The notes under the pieces are model-generated. The model saw only the letters and a list, made by a program, of their open reading frames with translations. It was not told the DNA's origin and did not search any database. From assembly GCA_963969595.1 (NCBI GenBank), contig OZ018417.1:2606501-2670500 (forward strand): DNA of 64,000 nt, written 5' to 3'. A program made the translations under genes and the position numbers. The DNA comes from Neckera pumila. Its lineage: Eukaryota > Streptophyta > Bryopsida > Hypnales > Neckeraceae. Positions within the stretch are counted from its first letter, which is position 1, and the number at the start of each line of letters is the position of its first letter. Shown here in pieces: positions 36,821 to 48,479 of this stretch.

Positions 36821-37839
36821 ACGATCACTTGTTCTTATGCCTACCCCTACCACTCTTCTTGGGTTTCTCTGCTGCCTCGGCCTCAACTTGTTTGGCAAGA
36901 GAATGGCGAGTGTGACGCATTGTAGGGGCTGGCACTTGAGCTTTACCTGCCTTTTCCAGTTCTCCACTCGATTTCCCCAAACTTGATACACTAACCTTTT
37001 TTCGAAGCCCCTGCTCTTCCAAGATAGGAATGTGGGCTCTTTTACCGGTGATAGAATAATGCCCCTCTCCACTCCCGTGCATCCCCTTCCCACTTTCATT
37101 TTCATGTGCGTCCTGTTCAATCCCTTTCTCAGCTCCATTGTCATCGTCACTTTTGTCCTCTACCACATTATATACAGCAGGTTCTCCATGCACGACCCCA
37201 GCTGAACCATACAAATTGGTAATCACCTCCAAAAACGAACTGAATGCATCGGAAAGGAGGCACAGGAGGAGTGTGACTCAGAAGATCAACACCATGAATG
37301 CAAGTGGAAACACGTGAGTTCACGATTATTAGGATTCGTGGCGAATGGGCACATGTAGACTGTACCTCAGCAAAACATACGGCATTCCAACTCGTCATTG
37401 AAGCTTGCACATTTCTTGCAAGAACCCAGTAAACGATGTACTACCACCCTAAGCCTACTTTGCTCTACACTAGAAGACTGCTAAAGTATGCGAGGGCATC
37501 CCAAAATCAAATGAATACACATGTATGCGCAGGCTCTTACCAGCTGTGGCTTCCACCACTCGCAAGGCATTACTATCCAGCGGTACTACAGCACTTGAGA
37601 GAGCCTGCGTGACCCCGGACTGGTGCAGCCGAGCAGCATAGGGCTGTTTTACTAGCGAGTCAACCACCTGTTGTGAATCGTCATTTCCTGTTTCTGTTGC
37701 TTCATCCTGAGTTTGAAATCCTCCATTTACAAAAGACCCAGGAACAAGCTTGCTGCCAGACGTGCATGGTAGCGGGGAATGCACTTGTTGGATGGATCCG
37801 GTGGATCCCCAATCTGAGTGGTTCCCTTTCGACTGTGAT

Positions 37840-39033
37840 ACTGCAAAATACAAGAAAGGAGGCTAAATCTCTAAGTACAAGAGCAGGGATGATGGCTGGC
37901 CAGCCACCAATAGGAGAGCACATTCTCAAAGATGTAAGATCTGAAACTCCAATATAAAGAGTAGAATAGAAGAGATCAGCTGATACCAATAAGAGAAGAC
38001 TTTGCAATCTCATTTCAGCATCTCAACACATAATGTGGCAACAAATCAGAAATCATAGCAAGAATAAAACATTTTAGCAAGAAAGCAACCATTGAAACAG
38101 TAAAGCATGCCTTCAAGGAACAAAGCACATAATCAGGCAAGAAAGCAAAGTTCCTAGCAAGGTAGCAAAGATTCTATCAAGGAAGCAAAGCTAGTATCAC
38201 CCAAGCACATGACCTACGAAGGACGTACAATTTCGAGCAAGAACGCAAAGATAGTAGCAACCAGGCACACACTCCAGCAAGAAAGCATAAATTCGAGTAT
38301 CAAAGCCAAAATTCTAGCAACACAGCATATCAGGTAGCACCCTAGCACATACAGTAGCACCCTAGCACATACAATAGCACCCTAGCACATACAGTAGCAC
38401 CCTAGTACATACAGTAGCAACCAAGCACATACAGTAGCAACCAAGCACATGCAGTAGCAACCAAGCACATACAGTAGCACCCTAGCACATACACTAGCAC
38501 CCTAACACATACGGTAGCACCCAAGCACATGTCCTAGGAAGGAAGTAGCATTTCTAGGAAAAAAGCAGAGATAGTAGCATCCAAGCACATATTCCAGCAA
38601 CAAAGGATAAATTCGAGCATCAAAGCAGTCATCTAGAAATATACTAGCACACAAGCACAAATTCTAGGAAGTAAGTAGAATTTCTAGCAACAAATAAAAG
38701 GTAGTAGCACCCAAGCACATATTCTAACAAGTGATTGGCTACATTTTAAGCAACACAACCAACATAGTACCAACCATGCACATTTTCTAGCCAGAAAGCA
38801 GAATTTCAAGCAAGAACTCAGAACTTATAGCAACACAGCAAGCATAGAAGGATCCTAGCAAACTTATAAATCAACAGTGTACATATTCAAGTAGAGGAGC
38901 AGATTATGAAGGAAACTTTCAAATTTTGATCAATGACAGAGGTTTATTTCCAAGCAACGTTGCACATTCAGAGGTGAAGAAGGTTGTTTTCAATCAAACC
39001 CTAATCCAGTAGCAGAGAATGGAATGAGGCCAC
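37840..39033 (-). repeat. Right arm of the internal inverted repeat (intron of gene B)
   Basis: This is the inverse of 29206-30277. It spans the intron of gene B from the donor (atgtgtaagtgg) almost to the acceptor (gtattttgcag). In the left arm the matching acceptor has become ttttgcaata, and gene A uses a site further downstream. Confidence 0.85.
38330..38530 (-). repeat. 20-bp tandem array, right copy (inverted)
   Basis: About ten units reading CACATACAGTAGCACCCTAG on the plus strand, the complement of the left array, with degenerate units on both sides (38.1-38.8 kb). The smaller copy number shows independent expansion or contraction of the two arms. Confidence 0.9.
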
Positions 39034-41019
39034 TTACACATTGGGCTCCGAATTCCAAAACTGCACTTCATTGTGTCGCTCAGCTCACACACTGATTTGT
39101 CCAACCGAAGCCTTGTAGCATCCTTTCCCGGTTGCATCTTCTGGAATCCAAATGATGCCCATCAACTAGGGGCAAATACCTCATTGCAAGTGACACAACT
39201 GTTTACTCTTTCTGCCAATTTTGTAATGCAGAAAGGGTGGTAAAAGTGTCGGCAGCTTGCCATGACCACGTCATACGAGTTATACCAACGATTGCAAACA
39301 GCACAAGGCTCAAGCATAAAAGGACCTGCAGCCTCTTCAACTTCGTGAGGGTGCAAACAAGGTTTCGAACAGCAATGCACACCTACACCAGCCTTCAGCT
39401 TCTCAATTTCATCAGCCACTGCTTCTTTGTGCCTCCTAAACTCCAAGATTTCTTCGCAAACAGCTTGCATGTCCAATTCTGAGTTCCTCAATTCCAGACA
39501 TACATCTTCGTATAGGGCTTGTGCTTTTTTGGACTTCCTCGCAGCATCGTCAAAGCCAAAAATAGCAAAGTCTAGCTTGCGTGCCAATACGTCTCTATCG
39601 CACTTCAGTTCATCTAATTTCTTCAGTCCCAAAGTGAATCCGTCATTCCCCTCGTCAAATCTGTCCTTGTAACCCTAGACCTTTATAAGGGCAATAAAAG
39701 AGGAGAAGTACTCAGCATCTCCAAACCTCAAACCCTAAGATTTCAGAAGCCAATGAAAACCAAAGCATGAATAATCTGAAAATCAAAAAGCATATTTGGG
39801 CCCAACCAAGTCAAATTTTGACTCCTTTAATCTAATAAACGTAGAGCTTGACTGGGCAGCCCCAGAGCTTTGCCGTGAATGCTGAACCCTAAAACTTGGA
39901 GAACCATGAATCACACGAGTGATAAGAAGCTGAGAATTCAAAACTCGTGAAGTGCACATAACTGCAAATTTGACCCTATAAAATAAGCACCCACCATTCA
40001 GGTAGACGCCCTAAGCCCTGAAACCCTTCACCTAATCACCAACAAACCTAGAGTTGAAGCTTGACAAGCCATGGCTCACAACAGTAGAGGATGGAGAGAG
40101 AATCGGGAAGTATTACCGAGGCCAAGACATTAGCAATTTGCAGATCGATCTTTGCCAAAGCCTTCTCTGCCGTTGTCACATTTTCAGCAGCTTCCTTTGC
40201 ATCGGCCAGTTGATCGTCCACTCCGAACTATCTTCTCCTCCATGGTCTTCTTTGCTGCCAAGAGAATTTGTTGCTTCCTCTCACTGCCCACCAGGAATTC
40301 CTCTTCCACTCGCAGCACCTCCTCAATAGTCGCAAGATCTGCGTCTGAAATGTGACCAATGGGAGAAAGAGACCTCTCAGGTTTCAAATCTTGCTCAGGT
40401 GTCCCTACCGCTCCTTTTTTACCTGATCCGGCAGTTCTTGGTGCTACATGGGGGGCCAAAACCTGCAGCCAAGCTAGCTGCTCAGATGTAAGATCACGTC
40501 GTACCAAATCTCCCTCCACACGGCTTGCAAGTGTAAGCGAAGTGGACGAAGCCGCAGAGGCCCAGTCGACCTTCAGTCCCATTTGTTCTGCAATGTTTCC
40601 CTTAACTACCCATGCCATGAACTCGTTGTTTGTGACCTCCGTTTTTCCATAAATTTTTGCGTACAACTCGACGAGTTCTCTCCTCCTCTCTGGCAGCAAC
40701 GCACTGTTGGTAGTCTTGTAGGTTGTACATTTCCCCCAAACCTCCTCTATCTTCTCTTGTGTCACCACGGCCATATCGCTAGCGAGTTTAGGGTTTAACC
40801 CTTCTCCACACAAGCCTCTGTCAGTCTCAAAAAACTCATGAGTCTGAGCCTTCAAGTTTGCTAGCTCCGTTAAGAGCTCTGGAACACCGGCGCCAGCTTT
40901 CACTGGTCGCGGCTTCCTCTCCAACAAGGCCCTCCTCTGTTTCACAAGACGTGCGGACTCTCCACATACAATTGATGAATCCATGAACCCCCCCTAAACG
41001 CAGTGAATGTAAACCCGTA

Positions 41020-41351
41020 ACTAATCCTAAACCCCAAGCTGCGAGCTTCGTAAACCCCCAAAATGCGACCTCAAACCCTAAACCCCAAGCTACGAGCTCC
41101 GTAACTCCTCCCTTTTTCTACACAAGAGAAAATGAAACCTCAAAAAAACTGGCCTGACAGCACCTCATCAACCGTAACGTCAAGAGGAGAGAGAGAGAGA
41201 ACGGGAGTCCGATTCCGTTGCAAGGAACAAAAGTGGGAGCGCCATTTCAAAATCGCGCGCCCAGGTGGAAGTTCAGCAAGGCTTGTCAAAAACGGCAGTC
41301 ATCAACACACTTGCACATAAAGGACTCCGTTAAGCACCCTCTCTATGTCGC
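41020..41351. other. 5' flank of gene B
   Basis: It contains two copies of a segment with CTAAACCCCAAGCT (about 41030 and 41077), a short GA-repeat at 41190-41202 and no coding frame of note. The element ends at 41380. Confidence 0.5.
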
Positions 41352-41380
41352 AAGTGGCTCATAATAGTTCATGTGTATCC
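41352..41380 (-). repeat. Right terminal inverted repeat of the 14.4-kb element
   Basis: On the plus strand it starts AAGTGGCTCATAATAG and ends TTCATGTGTATCC, followed by the target duplication AATG (41381-41384). Confidence 0.85.
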
Positions 41381-41384
41381 AATG

Positions 41385-41545
41385 TGGCGACCGCAGGTTC
41401 AGATGGGTGAGTGCCGGATCCCAATTCAGGTGACTGCGTGTCCCAAAATTGGGGAAGTCAAATCCAAAAGGGACAAATTCGGGTCCAACTAGTGCAAACT
41501 CGGGTCCTCTAGTGCGACTACGGATGCAGAATCGGCAACCACGTG
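41385..41545 (-). repeat. GC-rich upstream repeat array, distal part (displaced from the hAT gene)
   Basis: It continues the array at 26830-26974 in the same orientation once the 14.4-kb element is set aside. Units include TGGCGACCGCAGGTTC, GGTGACTGCGTGTCCC and more decayed copies. In the present layout it also lies upstream of gene B, but by position it belonged to the hAT gene's upstream region. Confidence 0.6.
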
Positions 41546-41819
41546 TCTCTACATCAAATAATCTACTAATTTAATGGATTGTTTAGAATGCCAGCATTAT
41601 TGGAGAAACTTACAATTTTATGTAATTCTAAAATCTAGAATCACGTACACTACTTTTGGCAATTCAAATACCCTAAACTCTTGTATGTATATAAGTTATA
41701 GTCCTTTTTTGAGCTTTAAAAAACTTGGTTTATCTTAGTCACAAAGACAACTTCCTAATTAGAATTGTTATAATTCAAATGTCATATCTATAAATTAATG
41801 TAGCCATCTTGAAATTGTA

Positions 41820-42355
41820 CCCTCTAATTAAAGGCCCAAAAGCTATTTCAGCCTCTCAAAATTTATTTGAAATTGAACATGAAGTCAATACATTAATCCT
41901 TTGTATCCATATAAAAAAAATTGTAATCGTACAAACTCTTTCAGACATGTTAGAGATCACATAAGAAAAGAAAACACAAGTATATTCCTTAGAAATTGAA
42001 AGATTAAAATATTTGAACATGAGGGTATTAAAACTATAAAAATATTTTGATCTACTTTTTTGATGTCAACTCTTTGAAGTTCGTCATCTAACAATTAGAG
42101 GTTATATGGCCTAGTACGGATAACCCCAATCAATTTACAATTTTCCAAAATCTTCCCAACAAATTTTGAAATAGATTCCTATTGTAAATTTTTCTCAAAG
42201 ACCTTGTATATTTGAGGCTCATTTTCAAGAGCCTACTATTGTACGGGCAATTAAGATTGCACTGGGAATACTCGCACAAAATCTTGAATACATATACCAT
42301 AGTCACTCATTTTTTCAATCAGGTTTAGGATGCTACAATTGAACTTTACAAAGAG
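41820..42355 (-). repeat. Dispersed composite repeat, inverted copy
   Basis: The reverse complement of this interval carries the same ordered words as 46.8-47.5 kb and 35.1-35.8 kb (ATGTCTAGTTTGAA-like, GATATTGTTGTG-like and tttgaggctcatttncaagagc on this strand). It has no coding potential. Confidence 0.55.
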
Positions 42356-42461
42356 ATCTCAAAAAATATATAATGCTAAAAATAGAAATTTAGTTGGATT
42401 GTTTTTAACTTCAAATTACCCTTGACACCACTTCTGGGTGCCTCGGACATTTAGTGGTTAA

Positions 42462-43398
42462 CCCCTAAAGGACCAAACATTGTTTTTTGGCAACATAGCG
42501 ATTTGGGGCCGCTCACTACAAATGGAATTTTTTTTTTCCTCTTCAAAATTTGAACACAAAATGTATCCGAGGAGTAGTTTTAAGGCCCAAAAAGTATCAT
42601 AACATTTGAAAACAAGGGTAAAAAGTTATTGCATGATATTTAGTTTTATTTGATCTTTGGGCAATCCAAGCCTCGGCCAGCAAAAAATGATTATTTAAAA
42701 ACCACTTTCTTTAAAAATAAAAATTTGAAATAGATTCTTAAGATTTATATGTACACGGAAAGCTTTGAATCATTCCATAAGATCAATGAGCCAAAACTTA
42801 TGAGGATTCCTAGTTAGAGGGTAGTTATAGAATCCCTACTTAAGAAAAAGGTGAAGTCATTTATTTCACTCAATTTTCTATATTTTAAAAAAAAAATAGA
42901 ATCATTGGGTGTAGATTATTTCTTTTTACATTATAACTGTTGGGATTGGCATTTTTCCATTCCATAATAGAGTTCCTTACAATTTAGTATTTTAAATCAT
43001 TCTCTATTGCTGGCTACTTACTTATTTTTTTCTAGATGATGTACAATTTGAAATGATCTTAAATTTTTCAAGCATGTAGCCAACTTGCCTTCAAGAATGA
43101 ATCTAAAGAGTTACCACCATTTTGGACATTTCTTCATTCAAATGTGATCCTAGGAAGCGCAGTTGCATGATTTCTCGTAGGGACAAAAAAAAGATTTTCG
43201 TCAATTTGAATGCAATTAAATTGCAATTTACATGGTGGAAAATTTTGAAAATATTTGCACATCTTCTCAAACTAGTTTACTACAATATCCTACGGTTATA
43301 TGTGTCCAAAAATGTTTTTTCACAAAATTTAGTACTTGTACTAGAAATGACAATTTTGGAGCAATTTTGATGAAAACATAGTTACAAACCTTTAGGGG
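42462..43398. mobile_element. TTAA-type element, 937 bp
   Basis: The left end is TTAA then CCCCTAAAGGACC. The right end is CCTTTAGGGG then TTCA, a decayed TTAA. The interior matches the element at 61061-62018 in inverted orientation (cgctcactacaaatgg on the left here against ctatttgtagcgagct on the right there). No intact gene lies inside; the small plus-strand frame at 43122-43370 falls in the shared terminal segment. Confidence 0.65.
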
Positions 43399-43910
43399 TT
43401 CAAGTTACAGGGCATTGGATGGACATCCCTATAAATCTGTGGCTTCTCAAAATGCATTTCTAAATTCTAATGTCCTATATTTTGGGCTAATTGCACACCA
43501 CCTTTCATACAATTACTATGAATGCCATAAAATAATATCTTTGCAAATAACATTAAACCCGTTCAAATATGAAGGGCCTTCACATGTTTTTAGTCTAATG
43601 ATTGTATTTAGGGCTTTCAAATACTTTATTCATATATTGAAGGACTTCCATGGGCTCTATATTACTCACAATATCATATAAATAAATTGACAGAAATTCA
43701 TGAATACAGTAATGACATCATTTACAAGAAAATACATGAAAGATCAACACACATTTGACATACTTTTGGTCAAAAGAATGTCCAAAATTCATACCAAAAT
43801 TTTACATATACACACGTTTAGAAATAACATAGTCATACAAAAATCTACCACCCTAATCAAGCAACATCCATATAGAGTTTGTAGACTTTATCTGCCACTT
43901 TCTTCATTGT

Positions 43911-45503
43911 TCATTCATGTGCTCTTTTGCTGCCTTCTCCTTGAAGACCTGCTCTTGCGCGGGCCATCTCCTTCAAGACTTGCTCTTCTTCAACTTGTCG
44001 CTGTTTGAAAGAATTTGGAACCATCCTCTTGTTCTTGATCAAAAAAGGTTGGAACACTTTGTAAAATGAAATGTATTGCTTCTTCCATTTAATGCTCTTT
44101 TCATATTCCACTTCCAACATCTTCAAAAAATCCCACATTTCTTTCAATTCAGCTAATTCTGATGGAGATGTTTGTTGTTGCCCATCCACACATGCCACAT
44201 CAAACTCCAAAGTCCTAGCAAAGGGAGCTTTATCTTTCATGGAATGGAGGTGATTCAACCTAGATTGAGCTACCTCCAAACTTTGCCTTTTGTCATTGCC
44301 CCAAATCTCTTCCATCCTATACTTTTCCATTATTTTGTGTAGTTCTTTCTTTTTGACTTGCTTTGGATTGGAACTTGATCCTCCATCTTGCCCTTTATTG
44401 AATGTTAGATAGAACTCTTCCAACCTAGCCATCTCTTGTTGTTGAACAGCTAAACAAGTGAGGCCAGCACCTATTAGTTCTTGTAAACTGTGCACGTCGT
44501 CAGTCTCAATATCCTTTGTAGTTTTGTCCAGAAGAATTTGACACTCCATATTTTTTTCTTCTATTTGAGCAAGAAGATCCTTCAATTGCGCCTTGTACTT
44601 TTCCTTCATTGATTTCTTGCTAGGCTCATTTTATACAAATTCATCTGGTTCTCCATAGGGAACTACCTCTGGAATCCAATCATCAACTTCATCTTCATGC
44701 CACTTTAACATTAAGAGCGGCGTGGGCTCCGGTTCAATCTCAAAATAGAAATCATCCTGAGCCATTTCTCTCAAGCGTGCTTCCACATGTTGCTCCGCTT
44801 CATGAGTTAAGAGATGAGAGACATGCATTGGTTCCACTGTTGTAAGAGGTTCCACGTCCATGGGAATGTCCCCTCTTACATTCTCTCCTTCAAATACTAC
44901 CAATGCTGTATTTTTGTCCAATGTTGTTTCTTCCATTGGAGAAATGGCATCCAAAGTATCTTCCTCCATCAAGTCGTCAAAGCTTGACCAAACGTAGTCT
45001 TCATTTGCCGCTCCTTCTACAATGTGCTTCTTAGGCCCCAATCCATCTTGTGGATTAATTGAAAGGGGTGCCCTTGGAATGTCTTTGGTAGTTGGTATGA
45101 CCAGCTTCTTTGATGCCTTTATGCTACGCCAATCCACCGTTCGTTCCAACACCAATTCTGCATACACCATTCGGCAAATGCCCAATAAAACTTTACTTCG
45201 TATTACTTTGTCCGTTCTATACAACCATTGGTGCACTTTGATACATCGTTGTACAAATGCATCATCCTTGCAATAATGAAGATTTGCAAGGTTTTGATTC
45301 AAATGAATCTTGTGCCGATAGTAAGGAAAAAATTTGTCAATGTGGCACCATCCCACAAATGTCTTGCACATTGGCAAGGTCCAATCTCCTTCCACAGCAT
45401 GCTATCCATGAAATGCCTTGCTCCCAGGGTCAAGTAGGACTCGTCGATTTCTGTCATGGCGATCCCCTTTCTTCTTTGTCTTCTTCACTTTTGGAGGGGT
45501 CAT
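43911..45503 (-). pseudogene. VDW-motif coiled-coil protein, copy 2
   Basis: One frame runs from ATG 45503 (MTPPKVKKTKKKGDRHDRNR) to TAA/TGA at 43911, crossing TAG 45402 and TAA 44631. The first stop stands where the relative at 53.3 kb has Trp (FHG*HAVEG against FKGWRTEPE), so TGG to TAG is directly suggested. The N-terminal domain reads WTLPMCKTFVGWCHIDKFFP, LANLHYCKDDAF, ICRMVYAELVLERTVDWRSI and aligns throughout with the 53.2-kb copy. An acidic linker and a long coiled coil (EKYKAQLKDLLAQIEEKN; QQQEMARLEEFYLTF) follow, with a basic QRQVEEEQVLKEMARARA end. It is unrecognised; the repeated design suggests a transposon-encoded structural or DNA-binding protein. A TATA-like box and GC-rich array lie upstream. 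Confidence 0.6.
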
Positions 45504-45829
45504 CACGGAAGATTACGATGGAAATGAAGTTCGCTGAAATCTAACAAAGAGCTACACTATGCGAAAGGTGTATCTGCAACTCTTTATTATGTTCACACGT
45601 GCCCTAAATGCAATTTCAGCAATTACATCAACACTTGTGCATTCACAATATACAAACAAGCGTATTTTATAGAATAATCTAAACGTCTACAGTGTGTGTG
45701 GGTACCTAGACGATGGTATAAAGGGTGAAGACCCAAATTTCTAGCACACGAGCACGCATCCAAATGCTGCAAGGCGGATGGAAGACAGAGCGCAGTGCTG
45801 GAAATGATGAGGAAAATAGGCTAAACTCC

Positions 45830-46115
45830 TTTTAATACACAAAATTGCCCTGGGCGAGTGCAAAGGTTAGGGCGACCGCAGGTCCTAGGTGCACGTGCGG
45901 GTAAGGGCGACCGCGGGTCTTGGGCGACTGCGGGTCAGGGAGGGGCGACTACGGGTCAGGGAGGGGCGACTGCAGGTCAGGGAGGGGCAATTGCAAGTTA
46001 GGGAGGGGCGACTACGGTCAAGGAGGGCCGACTGTAGGACAAGGAGGGGCGACCGTGGGTCAGGGAGGGGCGACCGTGGGTCAGGATAGGGCGACTGCAA
46101 GTTAGGAAATATGAC
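45830..46115 (-). promoter_or_regulatory. TATA-like box and GC-rich array upstream of VDW copy 2
   Basis: On the minus strand, towards the gene, about nine units of the type TGACCCGCAGTCGCCC (spacing about 20-25 bp, 45865-46110) precede GTGTATTAAAAGGAG at 45830-45845. Open frames across the array on both strands (GSGRGDR-like, RPSLTRS-like) come from the repeat period. The arrangement matches that upstream of the hAT and kinase-like genes. Confidence 0.6.
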
Positions 46116-46199
46116 CAATCCCACCATATACATAGGAGGGAATCCATTTGAATTCAAACTTTTCAAATCTCCCCTTAAAAAACTATACAACTAGCCCTT

Positions 46200-47480
46200 A
46201 ATTGCCCAAGGCATCAAAATCTGTTGTTTGCCATACTTTGAAGTTAAATAAAACGTAACCAAGTCTAAACTTTTAGTATATTTATATTTTTGGAAAGATT
46301 ATTCAAAAATTCTAGTTTCAATATCATAAGTCCGATTTTGAAAACAAACGATAGTGATTTTTCTATTCTTGTTTTTGTGCAAGGGTACCCATTGCATTTT
46401 TGACTTCTCGTACTACTAGGCGCTCTTGTAAATGACCTTCAAATACACTAGGACCTAAAGGAAAAAATCACATTTAGAGATAATTTAAACAAACTATAGA
46501 ATACATTTTAACCCCTAATTCTAGTGTTTGCAAAACTTTCAAGTTATATAAAAACTCACCAAGTTGCTATTTCTAGTAGGTTGTATTTTTGGAAAGTTAT
46601 TCATGAAGTCTAGTTCTAGTATCAAAAATCCGATCTTCATAATGAATTATAGTCATTTTTCTATACAAGGTTTTGTGCAAGGGTATAAATTGCAATCTTG
46701 ACTTCCCGTAGCGTTGAGAGTTCTTAGAAATGAGCCTCAAATACAAGAAGAGTTAAGGAAAAAATCACATTCAAAACTCATTTAAAACCCTTGTAGAGTA
46801 GATTTTGACTAGCCATAAATTTATTGGAGTTATTCATGTTAGGCACTTAAACCTCATATTTTTTGCGTCATCATTTTTTTAGGTTTTAGTTATGAAAATT
46901 GAATGGAAATTTTTTCACAATTTAAATACAGTCATAGTCAAATGTTATAATATTTCAACTTATAAGTGATATTGTTGTGTTTCTTCTTCCTATGTAATCC
47001 CTAATATGTCTAGTTTGAATTTCTACGGCTACAATTTAAAATAGATTGATACAGTTTATCGAAATGTGGGCCTTTTGTTAAATTTAGAACAAATTCCTAG
47101 AGGATTCAAACAGGCTTTGGGCATTTACGGATTAAGAAGCCACAAATTGATTGGGTTTTTTCATGATAGGCCTTTAATCCTCATATTTTTTTGGAGTCTC
47201 GACCTTCAATTTGATGTTTTACTTGTGAAAAGTGAATTGAATTTTTTTTCATAGTTTGAACACAGTCATGCTCAAACATTATAAACTTTAAACTTATAAG
47301 TGATATTGTCGTGTTAGGCTTCTTTTGTGATCTCTAACGTGTATTAGTTTGAACTTTGAAGGGTTACATACATACGGATATCCAAAAAAAAATGATAAAA
47401 CTTCTCAAAATGTTGGCTTTCTCCATAGATTAGGACAAAGTTATAGAGGCTTCAAATAGCCTTTGGGCATTTACTGGAGA
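46200..47480 (+). repeat. Dispersed composite repeat, tandemly duplicated copy
   Basis: Two consecutive units of about 300 bp (46.20-46.51 and 46.51-46.81; shared tgtatttttggaaag, tagtcatttttctat, tttgtgcaagggta and caaatacactaggac-like words) are followed by two units of a second module (46.85-47.13 and 47.17-47.48; shared ataagtgatattgt and tcctagaggattcaa-like words). Inverted relatives lie at 41.8 and 51.8 kb. No gene is visible. Confidence 0.6.
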
Positions 47481-47484
47481 ATTG

Positions 47485-48050
47485 CAATTCTATTTGGAAA
47501 ACCAATTCATTCATGCAACAAGTGAGGAGTTCATTTTTTGAAAGTGAAGAGAAAATATATTAGAAGGGGAGGGTGGCACCCCTTTAATTCATTGGAGTTT
47601 TAAATGAAACATCTTCCAACCCAACTCCATTTTTTCTTAAGTATTACTTTTGAGGAAACTAAACTTTTCCATTGAATTTGACATGTTTTCTGAAATTGGA
47701 TTACTGGGGAAATATTTGAATAGTTTATCTTTATAAAATTATAGGGAAAGTGACATTGACGAGAAACACATTAAGAACTAGAGATATAATACAATCCAAA
47801 ATTTAAATATACAAGGAATTCATCCCTCCAAAACATATGGAACAAAACTTTTTCCATTAGAATTACATTATAGGATACATTATATAGGTTCAGTATAGGT
47901 TTTACAAAGACCTTTAATTATACAAAGTAATAATAGATTGTTGACAGAATACTACCTAGGTCTTCACTGACATTAGAGATATAATGGACATTACATTCTA
48001 TAAATGTAAGATCCAATCTGAGTTCGTGGAGATCTTACCTTACTCTCTCC
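47485..48050. other. AT-rich spacer
   Basis: I see no gene, repeat family member or clear terminus here. Confidence 0.4.
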
Positions 48051-48054
48051 CTTG

Positions 48055-48430
48055 CCATTTGAAGCAACCGCGGGTCTGGAGCGAGTATAGGTCAAGGGCG
48101 AGCGCAGGTCCAGAAAGGCGAGAACCAGGCTCACGGCTGTCCATTTCTTCTTGCCTTCAGGGCGACCGCGGGTCCAGAAAGGCAAGAACAAGGCTTAAGC
48201 TTGTCCATTTCTTCTTGCCTTCAGGGCGACCACGGGTATGGGGCAAGTGTAGGTCAGGGGCGACCGCGGGTCCAGAAGGGAGAACAAGGCTTAAGCTTGT
48301 CCAATTTTTCTTGCCTTCAAGGCGACCGCGGGTATGGGGCAAGTATGAGTCAAGGGCGACCGCGGGTCCACAAGGGAGAACAAGGCTTAAGCTTGTCCAA
48401 TTCTTCTTGCCATAAGGGGCGACCGCGGGT
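48055..48430 (+). repeat. GC-rich higher-order repeat, outward orientation
   Basis: Three to four units of about 100-110 bp, each with GGGCGACCGCGGGTCCAGAA, an ACAAGGCTTAAGCTTGT near-palindrome and CTTCTTGCCTTCAGGGCGAC. The GC core points away from the kinase-like gene, unlike the adjoining array at 48480-48670. All long open frames here are repeat products. Confidence 0.75.
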
Positions 48431-48479
48431 CTGGATGGTTTCAATTTAGAAGCCCATTCCATTATCCATGCCTACCCAC

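Larger units (their letters stand above)
36825..40984 (-). pseudogene. Gene B: VDW-motif, coiled-coil, RING-H2 protein, decayed
   Basis: Exon 1 runs from 40984 (MDSSIVCGESARLVKQRRAL) to a donor at about 40117. Near 40235 the frame shifts by one base, after which a heptad-rich stretch (DDQLADAKEAAENV) continues. Exon 2 (39665 to about 39033) holds a coiled coil (LKKLDELKCDRDVLARKL) and a RING-H2-like C3H2C3 pattern, CAVC-x13-C-x-H-x2-H-x2-C-x10-CVTC, then TGA 39162 and a further open stretch to a donor at 39033. A third exon starts at about 37842 and a Lys-rich C-terminal exon spans 37232-36825 (KPKKSGRGRHKNK). The exon 1 block NNEFMAWVVKGNIAEQMGLK then VDW matches the spacing of the VDW genes at 45 and 53 kb. 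RING-H2 domains are usually ubiquitin ligases; a regulatory or DNA-binding partner for transposase A is inferred. Later exon joins are uncertain. Confidence 0.6.
26975..41380. mobile_element. 14.4-kb two-gene DNA transposon with 29-bp TIRs and AATG duplication
   Basis: The left end (26975-27003) begins GGATACACATGAG and the reverse complement of the right end (41380-41352) begins GGATACACATGAA; 27 of 29 positions agree and both finish with TATGAGCCACTT. AATG flanks both ends (26971-26974, 41381-41384). Outside them the GC-rich array continues in one orientation, so the pre-insertion site is visible. Two convergent genes fill the element: transposase A (28.3-32.5 kb, plus) and coiled-coil/RING protein B (41.0-36.8 kb, minus). 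Both are interrupted by mirror-image copies of a repeat-filled intron. A 4-bp duplication and these termini do not match a superfamily that I can name with confidence. The copy is decayed in both genes. Confidence 0.8.

Noticed and set aside
29768..38530. CRISPR-like arrays
   Set aside because: Units are directly tandem without unique spacers and the genome is eukaryotic.
45885..46190. Gly/Arg- and Pro/Ser/Arg-repeat open frames, and similar ones at 48.0-48.5 kb and 52.5-52.8 kb
   Set aside because: Both strands are open because the GC-rich repeat lacks stops; no start context or homologue.
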